Origin: Hygrocybe punicea | Taxonomy: Eukaryota > Basidiomycota > Agaricomycetes > Agaricales > Hygrophoraceae | DNA length: 64,000 nucleotides | Assembly: GCA_963556145.1 (NCBI GenBank) | Contig: OY744469.1 | Location: 3,444,767 to 3,508,766, forward strand | Direction of reading: 5' to 3' | Part shown: one piece after another, positions 35,118 to 46,563 of the stretch | How the letters are laid out: the number at the start of each line of letters is the position of its first letter | Position numbering within the stretch: position 1 is the stretch's first letter | Made by a program: the position numbers and the translations under genes | Notes under the pieces: model-generated | Databases searched by the model: none | Told to the model about the DNA's origin: nothing | The model's input: only the letters and a program-made list of their open reading frames with translations

Positions 35118-35770
35118 CGCTTCCATTCCATGTCATCACAACTTCCTTTACATCATCATTCCAAGTCATCATCTCAGTCTGTTCATGCTGTATGTGTAGT
35201 GGTCATTTCGTGTTCTCACAGCATCCATCATCACAATGCCTTCATGTATTTCATTTAGCACAATTGCATGTCCACCAGAACTCATGGTATTAAACATAAT
35301 CAAATCTGTAACTTTCGATAATCAAAGCTCCAGGTACGTCCGCCAAGCTTGAGCAAGCCTGAAGGTTTGTTTGGGCCTGTCTTGGCGCGCTGGTTTGGGG
35401 TACAGGCGCGAGTACGAACAGGGAAATGAAGGGAAGGATGGTGAGTGTGTGTGTGAAAAAAAAGAAAACGAAAACGTGGATCTGAAGGCGAAGTAAGAAG
35501 ATGAAAAGAAGATGAAAACCATTGCCACACACCATCACCACAAAGCGACGACGCACACACACATGCACATGAACAGAAAATGCACACGCACACACGCACA
35601 CACGCCGATGAAGTCTGCTTGCTGGACAGCCTGCAGATCGGAATTTGTTATCAGAAATGCGAGCAAGCTCGAGAAAACAGAAGGAAGTGAAAACACCCAC
35701 TTTGAAGCTGCTGCGCACTAATGTCTCATCGAGATTGAGCATGAGGCATTTCCGGCCACATGCACATTAC
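35118..35770. other. Unassigned with CA-rich simple sequence
   Basis: No gene supported. 35550-35610 is CACACA/CGCACA-rich. Open frames on the minus strand across this simple sequence are low-complexity artefacts. The glycosyltransferase fragment stops being recognisable at 35771. Confidence 0.35.
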
Positions 35771-35906
35771 TTTTTCCAAGCTTTCTTTGTAAACGGGTAA
35801 CTGGATCGTGATATGCGGGAGGTTGGCATCAATTTCCAGATTTTGCTCCGGCCTGACGGCAGAGTAGTAATGAGAGTTTTCGTGATATTGAGCCACGGGA
35901 CCAATT
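35771..35906 (-). pseudogene. Glycosyltransferase family 2 exon fragment
   Basis: A single clear exon on the minus strand, bounded by TACAG (acceptor) and GTAATG (donor), reads ENSHYYSAVRPEQNLEID then LPHITIQLPVYKESLEK. This is the entry to the nucleotide-sugar-binding fold of fungal chitin-synthase/cellulose-synthase-like family 2 enzymes (the QxPVYxE motif). The expected next exon (GGT..FINDDG) is absent downstream. An upstream exon at about 36130-36290 is possible but could not be fixed to one frame. This looks like a truncated gene. Confidence 0.45.
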
Positions 35907-37070
35907 CTGTAAACGGGGTTTTGTTGAGTTTTTTTTTGTCTGGGTATCAGTTTCTGTGAAAAATCGAATGAGAATCATGTACAAGAATGCGATGTTGGAT
36001 ATAACTTGGAGAGAGAAGAACTGAAATAAAAATAAAATAAGATAATTTCAGGATGATAAAAGAAGAAAGAAAGGAAAGGAAGCATTGTTTTTTGGGATGA
36101 GGTGCAAAAGAAAAAAAAAGAACACTTACAAGGGAAATGCAGAAAAGGCATGGGACAGTCACCAGAAATGCAGACCTCCGGTAGAGACCATCCAGTACCC
36201 ACTCTCCAAGCGATATATTGATGCCGCTCCCGATGAAGACTTGTTCGTTTGGTCGGGCATTGATGCTGGCGTGGTGGGATCGTAGTTTGACGTGTGTATG
36301 GACGTGTTTTTCAGCGGGGGTAGTGGGTTGGGGTCAATGTGGGCGCGTGACGTGTCTCTTGTTGGGTTTTGGGCGCTGGGGTTGGCATTGGGGTATTATT
36401 TGATGACAGGGCGTCATTCAACGTGGTTGCCGTTGTTTCCAGAGTGTGTAGGAGTGCCGGTGTGGTAGATGTTGGTGACGTGGCATGGGCTCGCGCAATC
36501 GCCATCGTTCTAGGTGAAGTGGGCTTGTTGGACTATTCTTGGGAGCGTTTTCATGCAAGGACAGGTGTGACTGGTGATGCATACCGGTGATGCTTGGGTG
36601 TTCGTTGATGTGCAGACATGCAGCATTGTTTGGGTTGGCACAGTTGTTCTGGTGGGTGGTTCGCAATGTGCAATGATTTGTGGCAGTGCCGTTTGGTACA
36701 TCGACGAGTGGCTGTCTGGATGGGGAGTGAAATTGAAGGGATGGGATGGGAAAAGATGGGATGCTAGGGGTTGACTCAGATGAAAAAGAAACAAAAGAAA
36801 AGATCGAACCTGAAAAGAGGCCCGGGTGCGACTCTTGAGGACGGTGGTGTCACCGCGACCGCGACTGGACCTCCAACTTTGAAATTGGACGCTGAGCGTG
36901 ATTTCAGGAAGGCAGCACTTAGTGTGGCTGTTACAACCTAGGTGTGCTTAGGAACTGCCTAACCCAGTTTCCCAAGGGCAAGCGAGAACCAATGCCCGAG
37001 GTACAACTTGAACACAAGTGAACTGCAAACTTGACTCGTGCGTTGGAACTTGAACTTGAAATAAAACAAG
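35907..37070. other. Unassigned, possible 5' part of the glycosyltransferase fragment
   Basis: Minus-strand frames at 36310-36800 are Thr/Pro/His-rich, and three phases stay open, so none can be chosen. AGGGCAAGCGAGAACCAATG at 36975 and the GC-richer block 36820-36900 have no recognised match. No repeats found. Confidence 0.3.
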
Positions 37071-38590
37071 CTAGACTACATAAAGGTGTCTGCACACGTC
37101 AAATGCAGTCATCCAACGAAGCCGATATGAAATGGTGCTTCTACCCTCCCAAAGTCCTTGAGTGCTCAGCCCCACATCAAGGAATTGAATCTGCTCTTCT
37201 GTTAGTGGAGAAACCGGCCCCACAACTTCAACATTTGCAAAATTCTCCGGTACTTGAGGCTCGAAAGGGTTGTCTGCAAGAGTATCATCAAGGTGAGCAG
37301 CAGCTTGATTTGCAGTATCATAATGTGTGCGAATACGGTGATCAGCGAGATCTTGCCAGTCAATTCCATATCCTGCAAGTTCATCCTCTGAAAGGTCTGC
37401 ATTTGCTTCCTCAATTCCCCTAGGACCCTCTGCAATCATTCCAAAAAAAAACATATCATGTGGTGTGCGTGATCACTGTCCTCAAATTGACATGGTGTGG
37501 TTATTCCATGACCCCAACCAGTCTTCAATATCCTTGTCGATTTCATGGAGGAAAAGATGGTGTAATAGCCAGATATGAGCATTGTTGCTCGAGTCAAGGT
37601 TATCATAGGCTTCAAGGTCATGGAAGAAGATTTTCCATTTTCCACCAAAACCCAAGGTGATGTCAACCCAGAGTCGTTCAATCCGAATGTTATGGACACT
37701 CCTGGAACAAGGGTTTTGAGTATGGATCATGAACCAGATCAATTACAGACCTTCCCCATATATATGATCCAATACCATTGACATCTTCCATGCACTCTGC
37801 TACATCAAGATTCTCAGTGCCATGGTCTCCTCGAACACGACTCGGCAACCCAAAGGTCTCGACTGCATCAAGAAAAAGGTTGAGAACTGTCTCGGCTCGG
37901 TTATTGTTACTGGCTCGCATTCCGACAGCGAGTCTAGACTTTCCATCAATGAAGCCGTGAATGACAATCTTCCACCGAATGAGTCCTATAACTTGATAAA
38001 CATCTGAGCACACATCAAGTTGAGCTACTTACCATGCTGTCCATCATGGTGCCAAAGTGAATTTGGCCCAGGAACAGAGTATGTCCGACATTCAATTCAT
38101 CGTGGTCCAAAGTGAGCTGCAGGAGGACCATGAACTCGTATGTATGATGCTTCTAAACGAGGTCAAGGGATTCGATGACCAAGATGCTTGATATGACCAG
38201 TTATCATTCGACGACCGAACATCGGAAATGTTTCGACAATCTCCCGAACCATATCATCTAAAGCACCGTCGGAGAGGTCAGTGGATGATGCAGTAGATGA
38301 AGTGTATTGGCGATAAGTTGAGCCATCTGCAGCCTCATGCTGAATGTAGACCGGATGCCTGGGTTCAACAAGTCCATACTCCAGAGCACGACGTCGAATT
38401 GTTCTTGCAGATGTTCCAAATACAGGTGCAAGGCCAGTGGGTCCTCGCATCTCAGGGGAAGTGGCAAGCATATTGCAATCAATCTCAACATGAGGTCGTC
38501 CCCGTCGCCCTGTGTAGAATGTTTGTGTAAGTTCAATTGGCAGTGCATCTGGAGGATCTGCTGCTGCTGCTGCTGCTGCTGCACGATGTT
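37071..38590 (-). pseudogene. Integrase-core (DDE) gene, four in-frame TGA codons
   Basis: Agaricomycete stand-alone integrase-core family, related to rve-type transposases. From the N-terminus: poly-Ala encoded by a GCT/GCA repeat (38558-38582), RRGRPHVEIDC, a helix-turn-helix-like GTSARTIRRRALEYGL, FPMFGRRMITGHIK, then the core: YSVPGPNSLWHHDGQHG, IRWKIVIHGFIDGKSR (first Asp), PSRVRGDHGTEN (second Asp), SYIWGRSVHNIRIERLW (catalytic-type Glu), and WLLHHLFLHEID. The tail ends GIEEANADLSEDEL with a stop at 37071. Introns near 37695-37740 and 37990-38035 join in phase. TGA occurs at 38163-38165, 38097-38099, 37482-37484 and 37473-37475. In relatives each site is, to my memory, an Arg codon, so CGA-to-TGA fits all four. 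Inactive by sequence. Confidence 0.75.
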
Positions 38591-38659
38591 ATGTGAATGT
38601 TTGTTTCACCAAGAATTACCGGAGTTGACTTTGTTCAGGTACCTTCTTGTTGTTCGTGG

Positions 38660-38817
38660 GTTTCTAATATTTAAATAACCTAATAGGAAGGGGTTTGTGA
38701 GTATATATACTATATGAATCAATAGAATGTCATAATGAGTTTCTAATATTTAAATAACCTAATAGGAAGGGGTTTGTGAGTATATATACTATATGAATCA
38801 ATAGAATGTCATAATGA
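38660..38817. repeat. Perfect 79-bp tandem duplication
   Basis: GTTTCTAATATTTAAATAAC through CAATAGAATGTCATAATGA occurs twice without a gap (38660-38738 and 38739-38817). No mismatch was seen, so the duplication is recent. Confidence 0.9.
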
Positions 38818-39202
38818 GGTCTCTTCAATTAAGAATTGAGACTTTGAGTAGTGATGAATAACAATTGGGTGTGTGATGTACTGAAAATACTAATATTCAC
38901 TACTGGAATATAAAAATATGAACTAATGAATACTGATAACAATATTCACCAGTTAAATATGGACAGTTTTGGCTACAGGGCCTATTCAATCAAGAGTATC
39001 TCTGGGTATTATAATATCTGACTTAAATCCGAAGCTTCAAACGCACATTGGCTACTAGTTCAGGGATATCTTTAATATCTTTTGAATACCCTGTTTTGTT
39101 TAGGATGAAACCTTAACCTTAGAAGTGTATCTAGCTGACTAATGCTGACTAATGAATTGATTGGACTGAGTGAACTGGGTGAATTCTCCTTGATGACAAG
39201 GG
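38818..39202. other. AT-rich intergenic
   Basis: No gene. Short repeats of ACTAATATTCACTACTGGAA/ACTGATAACAATATTCACCA near 38887-38955. Confidence 0.3.
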
Positions 39203-39697
39203 TGTTACGGATCGCTTCTGCAGCGGGCTCCGGCAACAATCAACTTAACAGGGGATCGGCTTCCAGAGGGGAGAACAGCAGCTTTCATTGTTGCTTACAG
39301 CTAAGACAACACTGCTAAAAAGGGGGGGGTCAAGGTCTAATGTCATTGCGAGCCGTGGGGGTTACCCAAAACAAGATGAGTCTGCCCCAAGAACCAGACT
39401 AAACGTAAAGAAAGGAAAAGAAGAAAAAGTCCGAACCAACAACAAGAACAGTATATATAGTGGCTGGTCTTGAGGGGAGGTAAATAGAAATACAACCATG
39501 AAGCCATAACATGTCCAACTCTACCATGTGTTCACCATGAGGCGTACATGAGGCATCCTCATGTCGATGTTCTCGCGATCCAACTGGAGGCCCGGGTGTC
39601 ATTGAGGAATAGAGGGGGTCCGGATGACTCGGATGATTTGTCATCGGATCATGTGATGTGCAGAATTGCCTATTCGGGGTCTACACTTGCTGTAACA
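39203..39697 (+). mobile_element. Possible solo LTR
   Basis: It begins TGTTAC and ends GTAACA, a perfect 6-bp inverted pair of the TG...CA type. A TATA-like CAGTATATATAGTGG lies near 39448, about 250 bp before the end, as in an LTR promoter. No clear 5-bp target duplication (AAGGG versus GGCAA) and no partner LTR were found, so the call is tentative. Confidence 0.35.
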
Positions 39698-41959
39698 GGC
39701 AAGTGTGCAGTCTGGCAAGTGCGTTGCACGGTCGGGTCGAAGATGGGTATCGTCCAGTGTGGGGTTGGTGATGAGAGTGTCTTGAGGTGGTGTGGATGTA
39801 GTGGCAAGGTCGGCATGAAAGAAAACAAAGGAATGTGTGGAAGGAAAACCAACTAGGACGGTGGGCTAGTCAAGGTCAGACATGTGAACAGCACAAGCTG
39901 TACCAGATGACGATGTCTGTGTTGATGACATATCGAGGAGCGATGTCTTGTCCTGTTTGTGGAACAAGAAGGTCCACCTGATGTCGGTATTCGTCCAAGA
40001 AAGGGTATTATTGTAAACGAGTGTGGGAGGTATCAAGATCATAGATGGCAAAGGATAAATGAATGTGGGTCCAGGTTTCGAGTCATGGGCACAGGTGACA
40101 AGCTGTGGGAACAAGTCGTCGGGTACTGCAATGAAGCGATGTCGTGTGAACAATATGCAATAGGGGTTGGTTCACTGTTTGGGAAGTCGTATGGTCTGTG
40201 GTCGAAGTCCAAAGGAATGTGCTTCGGCGATGGTCGGATTAGAGAGAACAGTGAAATGTCTTGTGATCGGGGATTGTTCAGAGTTCGCATGCAGGTGAGG
40301 AATGTCGTCGGATCGTCAGGGAGGATAATGGTAGGCACAGGGTACGAAAGTGGAAACCATATATCCAGGTATGGCAATTGTCAATTACGTGTCGATATAT
40401 TGTCGAGGTGGAAGTCGGAAGTATCGATGGCAGAAGGGTTTCGGTACCGATGCCAAAGATAGATCATAACAAGGTAAAAACCGATCAGGAAGGTGATGGC
40501 GATGCTGCCAATGATGATTACAGTAATTAGCTGTGTTACGAGTCCCTATAAGGGAATCGTTCTATACGGTGGATTTTTCAACTCAGGGTCAGACTCTAAT
40601 TTGCCAAGCCGTGGGAACAATTGTTGCAAACTGTGGGAACAATTTTGAAGCCCTGTGAATAAATTTGAAACCGTGTGACTGCTGACTTTGTAACTGTGAG
40701 AATTTGTTGTCTCAAATGAGCAAGAACAATAAGGTCACCAGATCAAAGGTGCCAAGTTGGGAAAGTGTAGTCCACTGCTAAGTCGACTTCATGACAATAA
40801 TCGTATTCTTTGTTGGTGTAATGTGCATTATGACATATGGATGAGTTGAAAACCTGTCTGAACAGTACTGAGAGTTCTGTATTGTCCAACTAGTATCCCT
40901 GCTGTATTCTGAGGAATTGCCAGTGCAATATAGACTGAATGAACCAGATATGATATCTTTGTTTACAGATACATATAACAGCTATGTACATTGGAATCAC
41001 AAGGAACAGGTTTAACACTGGTTTAACCAGCGGGTTCATCATTTTTCGGCACAAAGTGTTTTGCAGATGTCCCTACCTGAATCCGGGGCATTGCAATTGC
41101 ACAAATAATAGCAGAAATAAAAGTCTGGACAGTTGTTGGATGTGCATTATGTGCCATATTTGACATCCCATATTGAAGCAGAGAAAGTGCAAGCAGAGCT
41201 ATCAACATTGAGAAACTATGGAGTTCACACATTGGTACCCCAGATGCTGTTTCAATGTATTCATTGAATGGGCTCATAAGGGTGAGGTGTATAATTTGTT
41301 GATGTTTCATCAAAGGACACGAAAATAGTACAATAAATGCAGTCAACTGCATAATGATTCGAGATCCAGACACAAGGACAAGGAACATAATTAGTTCAAG
41401 AGAAGCTCCAATCATGCCAGAACAAAATAATATGATTGGAAAGCAATTATTAAATAGCAAAGCATCATATTTATGGCAGGATGGGAAGAAGTGAAGGTTG
41501 GGCCAAGATACAATCCAATGGTATCAATGCAGGAACATAGCAACATAGGCTTCTCAGTACAGCAGTGAATTTCGTCATCAATTTAGATATAAAGGAGTAA
41601 ATATGCTTGTTGTACCTGCAGATTTCGTCCAGTTAATATGACACGTCTTTGAACAAAAGGTTATGCATCACATATGCGAAGTAAAGGTAGTTTGATTGAA
41701 TTTGTACAATGAATTGTAATTCAGTTTCATGGACCACAAACCGAACATATTGGACATGTTCGGTGTGTTCGGTCAATGTGTTCGGTCAATATGTTCAGGT
41801 TACTATTGTCATATGTGATCAGTACACATTGAACATTGGATATAGTTAGCTATCCAGTGGTGATACAAAGAGAATATGCAAACATTAAATCTGGATTATA
41901 GGTAGATAATGGATTTTCAATAGCTCATTCTCATCTTTTCAGCAAAAAGGCACATTGAG
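39698..41959. other. Unassigned 2.2 kb
   Basis: Open frames on both strands at 39550-40460 are long but unspliced and without motifs; they may be retroelement remains next to the LTR-like block. A hydrophobic minus-strand frame at 41023-41460 lacks an ATG start. TGTTACGAGTCCC at 40533 could be another LTR start. CGAACATATTGGACATGTTCGGTGTGTTCGG-type sequence at 41743-41806 (position only) resembles the 82-bp satellite core. No gene is supported. Confidence 0.3.
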
Positions 41960-42430
41960 ACATTTGGACTTGGTAGAATTTTGGGTGCTGTGTTTTGTAT
42001 CTCATGAAATACTGCTTGGATCAAGATGGTTATACAGTTTATGATTCTGGTTGTATTTCGAGCCTAGTGACAGACAAACATAGTACAGATGCAATGACGG
42101 CTCAAAGGACAAAAATAGAGAAGAATATGGTATATGTACTTCTAGGCCTTGAAAAGATGAACAATCTTCTCCCTCCAGTCTTCTTCATATGAGCTCTTTC
42201 GATGTCATAATTTGACAGTATCATTTTGGGCGTCAAAAAGTACTGGTCTACCTTTTATTTCATCAACAACTCACTATATCCTAAATATTGTTCAAATGTA
42301 ATTACAGGCGTAGATAGTCCTCAAGACATAGTACAACTTTCCCTGTATAACCATCTTAATCCAAATAGTATTTCATGAGATACAAAACACAGCACCCAAA
42401 ATTCTACCAAGTCCAAATTTCTCAATTGAT
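41960..42430. mobile_element. Diverged, deleted relic of the palindromic MITE
   Basis: Left part TTTTGTATCTCATGAAATAC...GATGGTTATA and right part TATAACCATCTTAATCC...AGTATTTCATGAGATACAAA are inverted. The right arm matches 16320-16660 of the palindromic element at roughly four in five positions. The left arm is shortened by an internal deletion. It ends about 80 bp from the stop codon of the family 2 gene. Confidence 0.65.
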
Positions 42431-42512
42431 TCAAAAAGGTGCAGTTGCTGCCATCAGATAGCAAAACAGCTGTAACATATCAACGGGTTGAGTACACATA
42501 CAATATTATACA

Positions 42513-43691
42513 TTAGCATCGGTCTATATTCATATTATAGAAGCATCGCCTTGTTTCCACAACACCCTCTGCATCATTACCCTCTTCCACATACCCAACA
42601 TGCCGTTTGATGGCTATTCTGGGCTGTGTAGTTGGTGTAGGCAAAGCTGTCTTGTTGCGAATCATAGTTGCTTCCTGAGAATATACATCAGTATTCGTTT
42701 AATTCTTGATGTATTAAAAGTGTTACCTCTGTGAAGTCACTGTCTACCAGTGCCAATGACCGTAGATTCAGAATCATCTTGAATTTATCCTTCTTTACCG
42801 GAACTGCCGATATTGTAAACTGAACCACTATATCACCGATTCTAAAGCAAGTTGGGTTTGTTGGAATGAAGCTAATAAATATTTCCATCAGTAGGGATGT
42901 GATCCCAATTCATCGTCACTCACCAATGTCGATTTCTATCAGACTTCAACTTGTAATAAAGTACGCAATTGTCCTGGCCATGAAAGTAGCAGGAATTCGC
43001 AAGTGAGGTTAATATGCCTTGTGGATCGATGACATACTCGAATGGAATGTGAGAGGAAGTGTTGTCATGTCGGCGATCAGTGAAATATCGGGTTCCTATT
43101 GCGAGTGCCATGTAATCCATGTATGTAGAAGGCGTAAAAGCTTGCATTGCTTTGTCAGGAAATTGACGAGCCAGTTTCTGGTGCAGAATCCGAAGGTTAT
43201 TGATATAGGATTGAAAGCCCATTGTATCAAGGCCAGTTACAACTATGCTTTGACGTATGAAGGGCGTTCGGCGTTCTGGTTGACTATTGCAGTGATTCAT
43301 CAGAATGGTATTCAAGGAATTGATACGAATTTAGCACATACCTGGTTGTTATGGGTGGAAGATCTTTCGCCACCAAAATCGCTTGCAAACTTAATACCAA
43401 TTCTTGATGTTCGGATTCATCATTGGTTGGAAGTGTAAACTTCCAGCAATTTGGAGAGTCAACATGCACAATATTGACATTTGCAATCTGGCAATGCGGT
43501 CAATATGATATACCTTTTCAAATCCAATGACTTACGTTTGTGGCCTTCGCAAGCTGACTTTCATCATCGTCTAAGCGTGCAGATATGATTTCCTGCAGAT
43601 GTTCAGCTGTCAATTTGGTGTCAAATACTAGCCAGTATATATATGGTGGATATTGCTAACATGCACCCTTGAAGTTGTAATAGTTGTCCAT
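42513..43691 (-). CDS. Uncharacterised agaricomycete family 2 protein, apparently intact
   Basis: The ATG at 43691 opens MDNYYNFKG, then an intron with donor GTGCAT. Exons read KLTAEHLQEIISARLDDDES; NIVHVDSPNCWKFTLPTNDE; PERRTPFIRQSIVVTGLDTM to the core YVIDPQGILTSLANSCYFHG; NPTCFRIGDIVVQFTISAVP with KMILNLRSLALVDSDFTE; and a last exon EATMIRNKTALPTPTTQPR ending at TAA (42513-42515). All introns are about 50 bp and I saw no break. The core aligns with the copies at 8892 and 61179: D-P-x-G-I/V-L and a hydrophobic strand followed by a charged one. No enzyme motif is visible and the function is unknown. It is divergent from the neighbouring gene at 44429, with a 740-bp shared upstream region. 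Confidence 0.6.
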
Positions 43692-44428
43692 CACGTACAA
43701 AGCAGTGGTGAGATGTATATTGCGTGGCACAATTTCGTCCACTTCATGGATTATATCTTCCGCCATCACCGATCATATCCATATTGGCTTTTGATGTCCA
43801 TGTGATGATAGCTTTCAGGATCCGTTTTGCTTTTGTTTTTGTATTGCATTCTTCAATATTGAAGTTTGCGTCATTTTGCATAATACGGATCCTTTCCATG
43901 TCTTTCAAATGCACCACATAATGTTGGTTGTCAGCTGTCTGGTTTGGATATGGTATAGTCAAGCATGTACTCCAGCTTTTCCGCATTAATTCTGCATCAC
44001 AGTATATGTGTGCACAGCATTAAAATTAGCCCCTATCCATTATGCATCAATATCCGTTAGTATACCCCATGTTTCTTAATTTGGCATTATGCATTTTTGT
44101 TTTATGAATACCCCTTTTTGTTTAGTCTCCATTCCTAACTTTAATTGAATTTGTCAACAATTCATGAAATCTACCAGTATAAACTTGTGGCGAATATCAT
44201 GTGGACAGTCATCCATTTTTCATGCATACCTTTGCGCTTTGCATGGAGTACATGGCCCAAGAAGCCTCGTTTGGTATATGAGCATGTGCCAATGGTGGAT
44301 CCTCTGATGTTATTGTTGAAGTTTTGGATTCACCGATTCATCTTAAATTCATAGCTTATTGTTTTTGAGTGATTTAAAGCGTGAGTGGAGATGATATCCA
44401 CTATTCCATCAACTTTTACCGCTCTCCA
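43692..44428. other. Intergenic between divergent genes
   Basis: Shared 5' region of the family 2 gene (-) and family 1 gene (+). AT-rich, with GCATTATGCA/ATTATGCATC repeats near 44036-44093. Minus-strand frames at 43744-43986 are protein-like (HLKDMERIRIMQNDAN) but unsupported by splice sites or a start context; possibly a remnant. Confidence 0.35.
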
Positions 44429-46476
44429 ATGCCTCCCAAGAAGTCCACCGCCACGAAATCAAACTCGAAAGCAAAATCCAAGGCCACCATGTATGCATCC
44501 CTATTTTACTCGGTATAACTGAAGTTTCTATTGCATGCACTAAAGATGGCCTTCTGCAACAATCGAGAAGCGGAAGAAGGTCATCAAGACTTGGGCTGAT
44601 GATGATATGTATGTGTCATCGTTTTAATCGTTATCTATTTTTGACCAATGGACAGTGTGGCTTTGTCCAATGCTAATGATGATGCCGTCAGTATTCAAAG
44701 CACTGGCAGTGTAATGGCACCGTCAACGCTCACAAGGTATCTATAATCACATATCATTGTTATCCAATATGAGTTAACAAATATCAATATCCTCCTAGGC
44801 ATTCCGTCAAGTTTCGCAACGTTAAAGACGTGTTAGTGTTTCAATATCAAATATATCCACCATGATATCAATCTGTTACAGTGGAAAGAAACGTCAAATG
44901 TCATCTCCCAATGTCACCGACAATGACGACAATGTGTAAATATTTTTCATAGGTATTGTCTCATCATTGACAGGTTATCTATAGTAAAACGCCTTCCCCC
45001 ACCAAGAAATTGAAAGCTGCATCTAATCAATCACGAGACGGTGAGGAAGAGGAGGAAGAGGAAGAGGAAGAGGATTACGGTTCTAAGTGAGTTGTTCGGT
45101 TATCATAGACATATCCATTTGTTCAAACAAATCGTTTGACTGTTTAGGCATCGTCGCAAAGTAGCCTTGATGAAGAACCCCGATAAGCCAATTTCGTGTG
45201 TATTTTACGTGCCGATATGAATATTCTCATTCATTAATTGTAACAGCGTTTCTAATACTCCATCCAAGAAGTCGAAGTCCACGAAGGCCATCATGCTCGA
45301 TGATACCGACGATGATAAAGGCTCCAGTGGCGATGAAGGAGATCTGACCTATGCACTGACGCAGATCACCAGGTGTGTTGGATCTTATTACACCGTGGTG
45401 TTTGATGTAGATGTCGTGAATCTAGCTTACCATCTCCGAACGTTGATGAGTCCGATATTGGCACGAGGGATCCTCAACTTGTTGACACCTACCAAGACTG
45501 TGTCAATATCAAGTATGCAATTGCATTTATACCCTTGTCATTTACTCATAACCATTCAGGGCAGCAGCAATGGTATCCTGGTCCAGTGCAATTGGGAATG
45601 GCAACCCACAGTTCAGTGATATCATCACTGACATCTACAAGATCAACAGAAAGTACGTTATTTGAACAGCAATTTGAGGTCAATTTGGTCGATTCATTGG
45701 ATATAATATAGGTTATTGGTTTCCGCCATTACATTTGATAGATCTGGGAGGTACTCTAATCTCTCTCGTGATAACCCTGCCCATATCTCCACTGGTGCAT
45801 TTGGTCGCAACTTCTTTCATGCAGTCGGAGGTGGAATGCCGACGATCTTTACATCGGTCATCATAGTGGAGTCCTGCTTTCTCGATGAGCCCAAGATTGG
45901 TGGCAATACAAAGCCGGTCAAGGTTATACAGGGTGCACTACTTCAAGGGGAATGGGAGCGATATGTCGGTGCTATTGGAATGGTGATTCGCGAGTCCGAA
46001 TTTCGGGCCCAACTGTATAAGGACTATGTGTCCTTCTCAACGACCACAGCAAGTGGAATGGATACATCTCCCAGTTTGTGCATTAATCATTTTTAGTTGT
46101 AATTCCTAATCGATTTTCATAGAGGCATCGACATCCAAAAATGTACAACTTAGTCCATTCACTCGTCGACCCACTCCATCTTATCATAAGGCCGCTCTAT
46201 CATTTTACGATATTGGTAAGCATCCGGTCGTCTAATATAAATTGATATCTTAAGTATGTGTTGTCAGTGCCCATCTATGATGCACGCAAAGTCAAAGCGG
46301 ACTTCACGTCCACTCTCATATCGCTCCAGCAACTACCCATCTTCCCGCACAATATCCCTGCAGGATCCTGTGTCGTTGTTGGACACACCATCAATACATT
46401 CAAGCGTGTAGATGACATGATGAAGAGCATTTCACTCAATGTGCAATGGGTCATGGTCTTGGGAGTGCCGAAATGA
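44429..46476 (+). CDS. Uncharacterised agaricomycete family 1 protein, intact copy
   Basis: The ATG at 44429 opens a Lys-rich tail, MPPKKSTATKSNSKAKSKAT. About eleven short exons follow: TIEKRKKVIKTWADDD; VALSNANDDAVSIQS; HSVKFRNVKDV; KTPSPTKKLKAA; a run of ten Glu (45047-45075); SNTPSKKSKSTKAIMLDDTDDD; then the conserved core with LVDTY, AAAMVSWSSAIGNG, LLVSAITFDRSGRYSN and GEWERYVGAIGMVIRESEF. It ends VPIYDARKV...GSCVVVGHTIN and SLNVQWVMVLGVPK, with the stop at 46474-46476. Introns are 45-60 bp. The basic then acidic N-terminus suggests a nuclear, chromatin-associated protein; this is inference from composition only. It is homologous to the gene at 4797. It converges on the gene ending at 46564, 87 bp apart. 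Confidence 0.65.
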
Positions 46477-46563
46477 TTGCTCCACTTAGCATCATTTATA
46501 TTTGTATCTTATGTCTGTTTTGTGAAATAAACGCGAACCGATCCATTGACTGTACAGATAATA

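Noticed and set aside
38258..38584. Poly-Gln protein on the minus strand
   Set aside because: It is the alternative frame of a GCT/GCA microsatellite that encodes poly-Ala in the integrase frame.
39959..40462. 167-codon plus-strand frame and overlapping minus-strand frames
   Set aside because: Both strands are open in the same stretch with no motif; composition alone does not support a gene.
41023..41460. Hydrophobic 145-codon membrane-protein-like frame
   Set aside because: No ATG at its start, no introns, no recognisable topology or family.
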